Assembly: GCF_029892485.1 (NCBI RefSeq)
Contig: NZ_JARXVG010000010.1
Span: forward strand, 62,001-126,000
Source: Variovorax boronicumulans
GTDB lineage: Bacteria; Pseudomonadota; Gammaproteobacteria; Burkholderiales; Burkholderiaceae_C
Direction: 5' to 3'
Length of the DNA: 64,000 nt
Within the stretch, counting starts at the first letter, position 1. Each line of letters starts with the position of its first letter. The notes under the pieces were generated by a model. The model was given only the letters and a program-made list of their open reading frames with translations. It was not told where the DNA came from and made no database searches. This document shows positions 7,512-18,800 of this stretch, in pieces. A program made the position numbers and the translations under genes.

Positions 7512-10500
7512 TCAGTCCACCTTCACGCTGAACAGCACCGCCCCCGTGCCACCCGGCGCGAGCGAACCGGTGAACGACCAGCGCAGCCCGCCGGTGCCGC
7601 CCGCCGACTGGGAGGCGGTGCAAAGCACCGCAGGCGCGGGCGCCGCATTGGCCGGCGTGTTCTTGCTGCAGGCGGTCAGCGAGGCGGGCGTGGTGCCGGC
7701 CTGCGCGGCCACGAAGCTGGTGTACTGGGGCGTCGTGTCGTTGACCGTCATGCCCGAGATCGGCGAGGTTCCGTTGTTGGTGTAGGTGACGCGGTACTCC
7801 AGCGTCTCGCCCGACTTGGCCTGGTTGTTCACGCCGAAGCCCGCGCCCTGCGTGACGTTGCGCACTTCCTTCCTGAGCTCCAGCGCGCTGTTCGAGACGG
7901 TCGTGGTGTCCAGCACCGTGTAGCTCGCACTCAGCGCGGGGCCGGCGTTGGTGAAGTCGAAGCTGGCCTGCACCGTGCTCTGGTTGTTGTTGCCGTTGGC
8001 CGCGTTGGCGGGAATGAACTCCTGCATCACGATGCAGACGTTCTGCCCCGCCACCACCGTGAGCGGTGCCGACGGCGGATACAGCAGCGCGGCACCGGGC
8101 TGCTGCGCGCCGGTGCAGCCGGTGTCGGCAAAGATCTTTCCGTTCCAGCCGCTCACGGCCGGCGAATCGACCGAGCTGGAGATGCCGAAGCGCACCGTGC
8201 CGCCGGTCCGCGCGATGAAGGTGTGGGCATAGCTGACGGTGCTGCCCGGCATGCCGCTCTTGGCGCCATCGGCCGCGAAGGTGTTGCGGTCCACGTCGCC
8301 GAAATTCAGGCCCGCATGGCCCGTGCCGTTCCAGGTGAAGGCGATGCGGTCGGGCGTGCCGGTGCGCGTATAGGTGTAGCTCGTGCCGCCGCTCGCCACC
8401 GCCGAGCCCGAGGGCAGCGCCACGCTGCCGAACGAGGCGCCGGTCGACAGGCGCGAAGCGGTGTTGGTCTCTTCCACGCACAGCGGTGCGTTCGCGGCGG
8501 TGGCGAAGGGCACGGCGAGCGCGTAGTTGCCGGCGCCGTCGGTGGTGGCTGTCGACAGCACCGTGGCGCCGCAGTTGGTCAGCCGCACGCCCACGCCGGC
8601 GATGCCGCCTTCGGTGCCGTTGACCAGGCCGTCGTTCGCCACGCCCGAGCCCGTGCCGTTGTCGAGGAACACGCGGCCCGTCACGCTGAAGCCGAAGCTG
8701 TTGACGAAGGTACAGGTGATGTTGGCGCCGGCCACCATGTTGGCCGCGGGAACGGTGAGCTCGTTGCCCACCAGCGTGCCGAAGGTCACGGTGGGCGTGG
8801 CGCTGGCCGCGTCCAGGCAACTCGCGCTGACCGGGTTGGCGGGCCAGCCGGTGGGCACGCTTTCCGTGATCTTCGCCAGCTGGCCGGCCGTGCCGGTCAG
8901 GTTGGCCGCGCCGCTGGCGGTGCCGGCACCGGTCACGGTGATGCTGTCGGTCGAGGCCGAGAGCCCGCTGAGCGCAAAGCCGAACAGGTTGGTGCCGCTG
9001 CCGCCGGTGGTGGTCTTCACGATCCGCAGCCGGGGGAACGGCGGCGTGAAAGTGTTGGTGAAGGTGCAGGCGATGTTGCTGCCCGCCACAGTGGCGGCCG
9101 CATCGAGCGTCACCTTGCGGTTGGGCAGGTCGGGCGTGGCGGTGCCGCCCGCGCCCAGGCCCGTGCAGCTCACGCCGGTGAGCGCGTAGTTGGCGGGCAG
9201 CGGGTCTTCGGTGATGGTGGTGGCCACGCCGGGCGCGGTCAGCGTCTGGATCGCACCCGCGACGGCGGTGCCGGCGGTGACGGTGGTGATCGTCTGCGCC
9301 GCCAGGCCGTTGCTGCCGGTGAAGCCGAAGGGGCCGGCGCCGCCGTTGCTCACCTTGCTGACCGTCACCGTGGCCGAGGCCGCATTGGTGAAGGTGCACA
9401 CCAGCGGCCTGCCGTACTGCACGCTGGCCGCGGGAATCGTGTAGGTGCGCGCATCGGTGCCGCTGCCCAGGCTGCCGACGGGCGTGCCGGCATCGGTGCA
9501 GGTCGCGCCTGCCAGGTTCCAGCCCGGCACCGCCGGCTCGGCGATGGTGATCGCGGCGCCCTGGGTCGTGGCCGAGAAAGGCTGCGTGCCGGCCGTCGCC
9601 GTGTTGCCGTCCACCTGCACCGCCGTCCCCGCGGCCACGGTGCTGACCACGCCGTTGGTCTGGGTGGTGTTGCTCAGCGTGAAGTTGAAGGGGCCGCCGG
9701 CGCCGCCGGTGGTGGTCTTCGACAGCACCACGGTCGGCGGCGTGCAGACTGCGGTGGTGGTCGCCTGCGCCAGGAAGCCTTCGGCGTTCGCCCCGCTCTT
9801 GATGTGCACCACCACCGTGTTGCTGCCCACGCGCCAGTTGCTCGAGAGCGTCGCGCTCGCCTGCTGGCCCGCCTGGTAGCCGCGGAAGTTGTAGGGATCG
9901 CCGCCGCCCTGCGGCACGCCGGGCACGGTCTGCAGCACGCCGTTGACGAACACTTCCGCCACCGAGTTGTCGGAATAGAAGTCCAGCTTCAGCGAGAAGG
10001 TCGCCGGGTTGACCGAGGCCGCCATGTTGAAGGTGAAGCGGTGGTAGACGTCGACGTTGCCCGCGTGGTTGGGGTTGTAGTTCGAATTCCAGTTGGCGTT
10101 GCCGAAGGGTGAATTGATCCACGCGCCCGGGGCCTTGTTGCCCACGTAGGCGCGCTGCCACGAGGCCACGGTGCCGGGCCCGCCGCTGGTGGCGCCTTCG
10201 CCCGATTCCCACACCGTGTCGCGGCCGCTGCTCAGCGGCGGGCCGTTGATGCCGTTGTAGGCGGTGTTGAAGATGGCGGCGTTCGAGAGGCAGCTCACCG
10301 TCGGCGGAATCGGTGGCGACGTGGTGCCGGTGTCGCCGGTGTTGGTGAAGGTGCAGACCAGGTCGGTGCCCGGCGCCGTGGCCGCGGCATTGAGCGTGAG
10401 CGTGCGGCCCGAGAGCGTGGCGGTGCCATTGGTCGGCAGGCCGGTGCAGGAGGCGGCGGTCAGCGTGTAGCCCGCGGGCGGCACGCCCTCGGTGATGGTG

Positions 10501-12851
10501 GTGGCCGTGTTCGCGGCGGTGAGCGTCTGCGTCGGCGCGCTGGCGGCCGTGCCGGCCGCGGTGGTGGCAATGCTCTGGGCTGCGAGTCCGTTGCTGCCGG
10601 TGAAGTCGAAGCTGCCGATGCCGTTGAGCGAGATCTTGCGGATCGTCACCGTCGGCAGCGCCAGGAACCTGTAGGCCTGCGGGCTCGGCAGGTAGCTGTT
10701 GCCGCTGGCCGTGAAGCTGCCGCCCAGTGCCACACCACCCACTGTGACCGCGGTGCTGCTGTAGGTGGCCGCCAAGGTGCTCGTTGCCGTCACCTGGCAG
10801 AGGCTCGCGGCGGTGGTGGTGCAGCTGCCTGCCGCGCCCACGGCGCCGCCGTTGAAGGCCACACCGGGCGTCGCGCCGAAGCTCACGATCACGCCGGCAC
10901 CGACCAGGTTGCCGCCCGCATCGCGCACGAAGGCCTGCAGCACGTCCTGCGCCGTGCCGTTGGCCAGCTGGCCGTCGGTGACGACGCGCAGGCCCGATTG
11001 CGCGGCGCTCGCCGCGCCGACCACGAAGCTGTAGGCCGCCGGGCTCGCGCCATAGCTCTGGCCGCCCGCGGTGAAGACGCCGGTCAGCACGCCGGCCGGG
11101 ATGCTGACCGCGCTGCTCTTGGCCCCGGCCACGGTGCTGGTCGCGGTGACCTGGCACAGGCCGTTGGCGGCGGTGGTGCAAGTGCCGGCCGCGCCGACCG
11201 CGCCGCCGTTGAAGGCCACGTTGGCGGTGGCGCCGAAGGTCACCACCGTGCCGGCCACCGGGTTGTCGGCCGCGTCGCGCACGATGGCTTCGAGCACGTC
11301 CTGCGCACTGCCGTTGGCCACCTGGTTGTCGGTGACGGTGCGTTCGCCCGAACGCGCCAGGACGGCGGCGCCGGCCACCACGGTGGTGGCGGCGCTGGCG
11401 CAGCTCACCGTGGCGTCGGAGGTGCAGGCCGCGCCCGGTGCCGTGGCCGGGGTTCCGGTGCCGGCCACGTTGCTGTTCGCATAGTTGGTGAGCACCGTGC
11501 CCGCGGCCACCAGCGGCGCCGTCGCATTGAGCGTGAAGCTGCGCACACCGCCGTTGGCGGGAATGCCGGCGGCCGGCAGCGTCATCGTGCAGGTCAGTGC
11601 AGCGCCGGCGGCGCTCGGGAGCGTGCCGCAGCTCACGGAGGTGACGCCGGTGCCCGCGGCCACCGAGGTGGCGACCACGCCCGGCGGAAGCTGCTCGCGC
11701 ACGACCATCGACGTGCCGGTGGTTGCGGGGCTGCCGTTGGCGAGGCTCAGGACGTAGGCGATGGCTGCGCCCGGCGCCACGGTCGCCGGGGCCGTCTTGC
11801 TCAGCGCGACCGACAGCGGCGCGTTGAACTGGATCACCACCAGGCCGTTGCCGCCGCTGGCATCGCCACCACCGCCGGTGCCGATGCCAGCCGTGTAGTG
11901 GGTGTCGCTCGTGGTGGCCGCCGCACCGCCGGTATTGTTGGAGAGCGAGATCGATCCCGCCGCCGACGTCGCACCGGTGACGCCCCCCGTGTAGCCGGAG
12001 CCCCCGCCGCCCATGCCGTTGGGCGAACTGCCCTGGCACAGGCCGCCGCCGCCGCCGAAGTAGCCGCCACCGCCACCGCCGCCGCCTTCGTTCTGGTTCT
12101 CGTTGGTGGAGCCGCCGTTGCCGCCCTGCAGCGCGGCGCCGGCCGTCGGCGCGCCGAGGTTGCAGGTGCCGCCCGAACCGGCCGCGCCGCCACCCGCCTG
12201 GGTGCCGGGCCGCCCGCTGGCGGTCACGCCGTCGTCGGCTCCGCTCGTGCCCCCGCCGCCGCCGCCGGCGGGCGTGCCCACGTCAGCCCCTGGCGACGAG
12301 CCACCGCCGCCGCCGGCGATGAGCCGCGCGTTGCCCTGGGTGTAGCTCGTGGTTGCGAACACGCCTGACAGGCCGCCGCCGCTCGAACCGATGGCCGTGG
12401 CCTGCGAGGTGCCGCCCGCACCGCCACCGCCGTAGGTCGTCGAGGTGTCGTTGACGCCGCCGCCCTCGCCCACGCGAACGCCCAGCGCGGTGCCGGCCGT
12501 CACCGTCAGCGTGCCGGAGGCAAACCCGCCGCCGCCGCCGCCGCGCTGCGTGGGGAAGTAGCTGCTGTTGGGTCCGCCGCCGCCCGCGCCCCAGGCCTTG
12601 ATGAACACCGAGCTCACGCCGGTCGGCACAGTGAAGCTCTGGTCGCCGCCGGAGTAGGTCACCGTCACGCAAGTGTTGTAGCCCGATTGCGGCGTGCAGG
12701 TGCCCTGCCCGGCCAGCGACGGCGCCGATGCCAGCAGCGCCAGCAGTGCCAGCCATGCGAACAGCACAGGCAGCACGCACCTGCGCAGGACGCTCGAAAA
12801 GAGGGTGTGAGTCATCTGTCCTGCCATGGCGGCCGAATCATTTCTTGTCAT
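7512..12851 (-). CDS. Giant exported multi-domain protein (Gly-rich, invasin-like, prealbumin-like, SdrD-like, DUF11)
   Basis: A 1779-residue exported protein. After a signal peptide (hydrophobic core LFAWLALLALLASAP near 30-45) comes a Gly-rich domain with runs of GGGGGG (about 60-260), a DUF11-like domain (LSKTAPATVAPGAAIAYVLS), two invasin-like Ig repeats (both with ANGSAQDVL or ANGTAQDVL and FNGGAVGAAG), several prealbumin-like domains each with paired Cys (SCTGL ... CTFTN), a C-type-lectin-like or PA14-like insert, an SdrD-type domain (VTGRVFLDNG) and a terminal DUF11 domain. No membrane anchor is seen at the C-terminus. The ATG at 12851 overlaps the stop of the barrel gene as ATGA, which implies coupled translation; inner ATGs at 12827 and 12815 are alternatives. 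The role is probably adhesion or an extracellular matrix. Confidence 0.85.
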   Translation of the reverse strand: MTRNDSAAMAGQMTHTLFSSVLRRCVLPVLFAWLALLALLASAPSLAGQGTCTPQSGYNTCVTVTYSGGDQSFTVPTGVSSVFIKAWGAGGGGPNSSYFPTQRGGGGGGFASGTLTVTAGTALGVRVGEGGGVNDTSTTYGGGGAGGTSQATAIGSSGGGLSGVFATTSYTQGNARLIAGGGGGSSPGADVGTPAGGGGGGTSGADDGVTASGRPGTQAGGGAAGSGGTCNLGAPTAGAALQGGNGGSTNENQNEGGGGGGGGYFGGGGGLCQGSSPNGMGGGGSGYTGGVTGATSAAGSISLSNNTGGAAATTSDTHYTAGIGTGGGGDASGGNGLVVIQFNAPLSVALSKTAPATVAPGAAIAYVLSLANGSPATTGTSMVVREQLPPGVVATSVAAGTGVTSVSCGTLPSAAGAALTCTMTLPAAGIPANGGVRSFTLNATAPLVAAGTVLTNYANSNVAGTGTPATAPGAACTSDATVSCASAATTVVAGAAVLARSGERTVTDNQVANGSAQDVLEAIVRDAADNPVAGTVVTFGATANVAFNGGAVGAAGTCTTAANGLCQVTATSTVAGAKSSAVSIPAGVLTGVFTAGGQSYGASPAAYSFVVGAASAAQSGLRVVTDGQLANGTAQDVLQAFVRDAGGNLVGAGVIVSFGATPGVAFNGGAVGAAGSCTTTAASLCQVTATSTLAATYSSTAVTVGGVALGGSFTASGNSYLPSPQAYRFLALPTVTIRKISLNGIGSFDFTGSNGLAAQSIATTAAGTAASAPTQTLTAANTATTITEGVPPAGYTLTAASCTGLPTNGTATLSGRTLTLNAAATAPGTDLVCTFTNTGDTGTTSPPIPPTVSCLSNAAIFNTAYNGINGPPLSSGRDTVWESGEGATSGGPGTVASWQRAYVGNKAPGAWINSPFGNANWNSNYNPNHAGNVDVYHRFTFNMAASVNPATFSLKLDFYSDNSVAEVFVNGVLQTVPGVPQGGGDPYNFRGYQAGQQASATLSSNWRVGSNTVVVHIKSGANAEGFLAQATTTAVCTPPTVVLSKTTTGGAGGPFNFTLSNTTQTNGVVSTVAAGTAVQVDGNTATAGTQPFSATTQGAAITIAEPAVPGWNLAGATCTDAGTPVGSLGSGTDARTYTIPAASVQYGRPLVCTFTNAASATVTVSKVSNGGAGPFGFTGSNGLAAQTITTVTAGTAVAGAIQTLTAPGVATTITEDPLPANYALTGVSCTGLGAGGTATPDLPNRKVTLDAAATVAGSNIACTFTNTFTPPFPRLRIVKTTTGGSGTNLFGFALSGLSASTDSITVTGAGTASGAANLTGTAGQLAKITESVPTGWPANPVSASCLDAASATPTVTFGTLVGNELTVPAANMVAGANITCTFVNSFGFSVTGRVFLDNGTGSGVANDGLVNGTEGGIAGVGVRLTNCGATVLSTATTDGAGNYALAVPFATAANAPLCVEETNTASRLSTGASFGSVALPSGSAVASGGTSYTYTRTGTPDRIAFTWNGTGHAGLNFGDVDRNTFAADGAKSGMPGSTVSYAHTFIARTGGTVRFGISSSVDSPAVSGWNGKIFADTGCTGAQQPGAALLYPPSAPLTVVAGQNVCIVMQEFIPANAANGNNNQSTVQASFDFTNAGPALSASYTVLDTTTVSNSALELRKEVRNVTQGAGFGVNNQAKSGETLEYRVTYTNNGTSPISGMTVNDTTPQYTSFVAAQAGTTPASLTACSKNTPANAAPAPAVLCTASQSAGGTGGLRWSFTGSLAPGGTGAVLFSVKVD

Positions 12852-15800
12852 GGGCGGGCCGCCGGGTTTGCAGTGGCAGCGCCGGCCGAGGGGAAGCCGA
12901 GCCCCGTCTCGTCGAACTTGAAGCGCAGGCGGATGTACGCGCCCTTGCTGGTGTACTCGTTGGCCGTGAGGTCGCGGTCCTTGAGGCCGACGACGTTGTA
13001 GCCCGCCGAGACCCACAGGTTCGCCATGACCTGGTAGCCCACTTCGACGCCCAGCGTCTTCTGCAGCGCGCCGCCCTTGCCGTACAGCACGCCGGCCTGG
13101 ATGCCGAAGTCCCAGTCCTTGTCGATGTCCTGCGTGTAGCGCGCCTGCAGCAGGTGGGCCCAGTAGGTGCTCTTGAGCAGGCCGTCGTCGGCGCGCGACC
13201 ACTTGGCCGCATAGCGTCCGTTGATCACGGTGCCGGGCCGCGGGTTGTAGTTGAGGTGGGCCGAGACGATGTCGGCGCTGGTGCTGCCGGGCAGGCTGGC
13301 GTTGCCCGAACCCGAACCGAAGACGCTCGCGCCGTCGAGCGCGCCGGTCGAGCTGCCCGTGCCCTCCACCCGCTCCGAACGGCGCTCGTAGCGCATCAGC
13401 GCATTCCAGGTGTCGGTATCGACCGGGCGATAGGCCAGCCCGACCTGGTGGCGCGCGAGGTGGTGCGCGTTGCCCGCGTTGGTGCCCTGCCCTTCGCTGT
13501 CGCTCATCACGCTGCGCGCGAGCATGCTCCAGGAGCGGTCGATCTTGTAGCCGAAGCCGGCGCTGAAGAGGCGCGTGTTCGCATCGTCGCCGCGCCGGCC
13601 TTCGAGCACGCCGCTCGCCTTGATGCGCTCGGTGCTGTACTCGACGCCGCCGGTGATGGCGGTGGACTGGCCCAGGCCGGTCGCGCTCGAGTAGCCGGTG
13701 CCGGTGTTGCCGCTGTTGGCCAGGCCGCCGAGCTGGCGCGTGTGCTCGATGCCGCCGGTCAGGCGCCACTGGTCGTTGAGCTTGAAGGTGTTGCGCACGC
13801 CGGTGGCCGCCTGCGCAGCGCGGCCGTCGATGCTGTCGGCCAGGCGGTACTCGCTGTACACGCGGCCGCCTTCCATGTAGCTGCTCTCGATGCCCAGGAT
13901 GCCGACGTTGTTCGATCCGGTGGTGCCCAGTTCGTCCTGGCCGTAGAGGCTGGAAACCAGCTCGTAGCGGCCGTAGATGCGCGTCTTGTCGCTCACGGCG
14001 TAGTTGCCGCCGATGGCCAGCACGTGGCGGTCGGACTTGTGGATGTCCTGCTCGCCCTCGACGAACACATTGGCCTGCGGCAGGCCCGGCACCTGGGCCG
14101 AGATGCGCGCGCGCACGGTCGTCAGGTCTTCGGCATTCGCATTGGCGGTGGCCGCGGCGCCCAGCGCGGTGACGTTGCCGGCACCCACGCCGCTGCCCAG
14201 GTTGCCGCTGTAGGTGGAGATCTGGCCGTAGTCGAAGCCCGAGCTGGTGCCCAGGCCCGCACCGCTCTGGCCGTGGCGCAGGCCCACTTCGGCAACCAGC
14301 TGTTCGCCGAGCTTCTTCTGCACGCTGGCGGTGAAGCCGCGGCGGGTGCCGCCGAGCAGCGCGTCCTGGCTGAAGAGCGCCTCGCCGCGCACCGCGGTGC
14401 TGGCATCGACGCGGTACTCGGCGCGCGCCGAAGCCTCGGCGCGGCCGGCGGAGAAGCTCGCGCCGGGGTTGTCGAAGCCGGTGCTGGTCTTGCTGGCCAA
14501 CGCCACCACGGCGAGGTCTTCAGTCTGGTGGCGCAGCTCCACGCGGCCGCCGCTGCCCTTGCCGTTCTTGTCGGACTCGGTGCGCACCCATTCGCCGGCC
14601 ATGGTGGTGTTGTCGCCCACGCGCGCGATGGCGGTGAGCGCGCCGAGCTTGCGGCGGTTCTCGGGGTTCTCGTCGGTGCTCACGACCACGCCCAGCTGCA
14701 GGTTGTCGGTGACCTTCACCTGCACGTCGGTGCCGGCCACGGTGAACTTGGGGCCGCCCGCGTCCACCTCGTAGGTCACGCGGATCGACTGCGGATTGAG
14801 GTTCGCATCGACCGAGGAGATCGCATGCGTGAACAGGATGCGGCGGGTGAGCGGCTCGATGGTGTAGTCCACGAAGCGCGCCACCGTCGTGCGCTGCAGC
14901 ACCAGGTTGGGCTGGTTGCGGTCGCGCACCACCACCTCGACCTGTTCGCTGTTGTCCACGAACTCGCCGCCCGTGGCGCTCAGGTAGTACGGGCCCGAGG
15001 TGCCGACCGCGCGGAACTCTTCCACCTGCTGCGTCTGCGCGGTGCGCGAGAAGAAGCTGGTGGCGCGCACGTTGCCGTCGTCGTAGACATGCTTGAGGCC
15101 CGTGAGCGCGCGGTTGTTCTGGCTCAGGTTGCGCACCTCGGTGCTGCTGGCGGTGGTGAAGTCGCCGTACAGCAGGTAGGAGCGGTTTTTGTCGATGCGC
15201 ACATAGAGCTTCTGCGTGCTTTGCGCGTCGAAGCCCTTGACCGACGAATCGCCGTACACGGGATAGAACTCGTCGGGGCGGATGTCGCGGAACAGGCGGT
15301 CGTCGCGCGTCTTGTTCGAGTCGTAGGCGGCGGTGAGCAGGTACTCGCCCTTGACGGTGCCCTTGAAGAAGAAGGCGGTGCGGGCGGCGGCCCGGCGGTT
15401 CTTGTTGCTCTCGTCGGCCAGGCCGGTGAGCTCGGCCTCGAAGGCGGCGCCGGCAGGCATCGCGCCCAGCGGCACGCCGCCGCGCTTCGTCAGGTCGAGC
15501 ACGCCTTCGACGATGCCCACGCCGATCATCGGCCGCATCTCGGGCAGCAGGGCCAGGCGCACTTCCTTCACGAAGCTGCCGGCCGTCACGCGCAGGCGCG
15601 CATCGCCGGGCTCGCCGGGCGGCAGCAGGCGGAACTCCGCCGTGCCGCCTTCCATGAAGACCTGGGTGCCCGGCTCGGCGGGGTTCAGGTCTTCGTCGAG
15701 CCAGCGGCCGCGGTCGGTCTCCAGCGTGAGCTGGGTGCGCGCGGTCACGGGCACGCCGGCGGCATCGGTCAGGCGCACCTTCACGATGACGGGTGTGCGC

Positions 15801-18800
15801 AGGTCCGCCTGCGCCGACGGGGGCAGCTCGATCTGGATGGCGCCCAGCTTGTCGGGCGCGACCACGGTGATCTGCTGCGCGGTGCCGCGTGCATTGCCGA
15901 AGGGGTCCACGCCGTCGAGTTGAAGGCGGTTGGCGCCGGGCTGCAGCACCACGCCGATGTATTCCCATGCGCCGAGCTTCTTCGCATCGAGCTGGGTCTT
16001 CTTGCCGACGCGGCGCTCCTCGATGGCTTTGCCGTTGACCGTCAGGCGCAGCGCAAGGCCCGCCTCGCCCTTGACGCGCACATTGACCGACTGGGCCGGC
16101 AGCGTGTCGCCGTCCTTCAGGTCGATGAAGCCCAGGGCGTTGCCTTCGATCTGCGGCAGCAGCGCTTCGAGCTCGATGGGGCTGGGCGCGGCCTGAGGCA
16201 GCAGGGGGGTGGCGCGCGGCTCCAGCATCTGGGTGCTGGTGTTGACCGGGCGGCTCGCGAAGGCGCCCACGCCGGTCGCGCCGCCGCCGGTGGCCGAGGC
16301 GCCCTGTGCATTGGTGGGCAGGCCGTTCAATGCGGAGAACAGGCTGCCCGCGGGCGTGGGCGCCGGTGCGGCGCTGGCGCCGAGCGTGCCGCTCAGGGTG
16401 CTCGATGCGCCGTTGACGAAGCTGCTCGCATTGGAAGGCGCCACGGGCATCGCGATCAGCGGTGCCGAGCTGGCGATCGTGGAGCCGGTGCTGCCGCTTA
16501 CAAGGGCCTGGCCGCTGGCGGGCAGCGAGCGCACATCGCCCACCGGCACGATCCTGCCTTCGGGGTCCAGCCGCATGCGCACCTGCGCCTCGGCCTCGGT
16601 GTCGGGAATGGCGGCGATGGCCGCGCGGCGCGCGATCACGTCCTTCATCACCTCGGGTGCGTCGCAGTTGCCCACGATGAAGTTGGCCTTGTGGAACTCG
16701 CCCTTCTTCAGGTCGACGAAGCGGCTTTCGGGGCGGCCGGCGTTGCGGTGGTCGAGCACCTCCAGCTGCGCGCCCCGGGGCAGCGTGGTCTGGTCGACGC
16801 GCAGCACATGGGTGACGGGCTTCAGGCCGTAGAGGCTCCACTTGCCCTCCACGTCGGTGATGACGTGGGTGCCGTCTTCCATGTAGAGGCGCACGCCAGG
16901 CACGCCGATCTCGTCGTCGCCCTCCTGCCGGCCGTCGCGCTTGCAGTCCATGTAGACCTTGCCGAACAGGAAGGCGTCGTCGGAGAACACGCCGCCGGTT
17001 ACGCGCACCGTCCAGTTGGCCAGGTTCGACTGCATCGGGCCCGAGTTCGCACGGGCGCGGTTGACCGCGTCGCCGTTGGTGGGCGCGCCCACGCCGATGC
17101 GCACGCGATAGCGCACCGTGGCCGACTGGTCCACGCCCAGCTTCAGCGCCGGATAGTCGAACACCAGTTGCGGGCCCGCGCCGCCGGCCGGGTTGACGGC
17201 GGCCGAACCGTTCAGGCGCACGCTGTTCGCCACATAGGCAAAGCCCGGCGGCAGGGTGTCGGCCAGGCGCACGCCGGTGACCGGAAACCCCGTCTTGTTG
17301 GTGACGACCAGCGCGTAGTCCATGAAGTCGCCGAACTCGACCTGGCGCTTGCTGCCTTCCTTGCGCAGCACCAGCCCGAGCACATTGCCCGGATCGAGCG
17401 GGATGTGGTTGTGCACCACGTCGCAGGCTGCGCCCGATGCATCGAAGCCCGAGCTGACCGAGAAGTAATGGGTGGTCGGTTCCGCGCCCTGCGGCGGCGC
17501 GGCATTGGGCACGACGGCGCCGCAGCGGCCGAAGCTGCCGGCCGTGGCCGGGATGAGCTGCGACGGCGCCACATAACCGCTGCCGGCCGGCGGCACCACG
17601 CCGATCGCATAGGTGCACGAGCCGGTGACCGGCGGCGACTGCATGTAGAACTGGTAGGCGCCGTCGGCACCGGTGACCATCGAGACGCTGCCGTTGGCAT
17701 TCACCGTGTACAGGCCCGACGAGCCGCCATACAGCTGGTCCGCGGTGATCGGCGTGACCGCCCCGCTGCTGCACGACTGGCGCGTGAAGGTGACGACCGC
17801 GCCGGCCACGGGCTCGCGCGTGACGGCGTTGTAGACCACGCCCTGCGGATCGACCAGCAGCGACTGCACCGAGCTCGCACTCGCCACCACCAGCATGGCC
17901 GGCGTGACGTTGACGGTGTTCTGGTCGAAGGCCGCGGCCCAGCCCTTGTTGGTGATCGCCATGCGGCCGCCGACGGCTGCGGGCTTCTGCGTGATGCGCA
18001 CGGTGAACGACAGCTCTTCGCTCTGGCCCGGCGCGAGCGCCCGGCTGCCGTCGGTCAGGCTCAGCACGGCCTCGGTCGGCAGCCTGAAGGGGTCGCTGCT
18101 CGCGAGGGCTTCGCGGTCGCAGCTGGCGCGGCCGGTGAAGCCGCCCGCGGCATTGAGCACGCCGTTGCGCGCCTTCGGCGGACCGGTCAGTTCCCAGGCG
18201 GCCACGAGGCCGTCGGACTTGTCCATGTCGAAGGTGCAGTTCAGGTTGTCGATGAGGCGCAGGTTCGGCGCTGCGGCAACGCCGGTGTTGGTCACCTTGA
18301 GGTGGTAGTCGAGCTCGTACACGCCCTGCGACACGCGGCGCGGTGCCGAGGCCGTCTTGACCAGCGAGAGCGTGGGCAGCTGCGTGGAGACCGGCGTGGG
18401 CGAGCTGTCGTTGTTCGGATTGCCGTCGCCGTCGGCGTCGGGGTTGCTGCCGTTGACCGAGTCGTCGAAAGCCACGGGCGTGCCGCCCGGCGTGAGCGCG
18501 CCCTGCGCGCGCGCGGTGTTGTAGAGCGTGGCGGCGCGGCCGCCGACATTGAAGCGCACGTCGAAGCGCACGGTGACCTGCGCACCCACCGGCAGCACCG
18601 CCCCGGGCGCCAGCAGGTTCTGCGCACTGGCGGTGCCGTTGAATGCGCTGTCGACGGCGGCCACGGTGCCGCTCACGCCGTTGCCCTGGTTGCTCGCGAT
18701 GACCAGCGTGCCCGGCACGATCGTGTACTGGTTCGCAGCCGGCACCGCCGCCGTCGTGAAGCTGCCGAACTGCGTGGTGCCGCCGCCCTCCATCACGTCG

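Noticed and set aside
7354..12039. A 1561-codon minus-strand frame overlapping the 1779-residue gene
   Set aside because: It is a frame-shifted shadow with His/Arg-rich low-complexity sequence; the overlapping frame has a signal peptide and clear domains.
12852..13769. An upstream extension of the 1779-residue protein
   Set aside because: It lies inside the barrel gene in another frame; the ATGA overlap at 12848-12851 and the signal peptide mark the real start.
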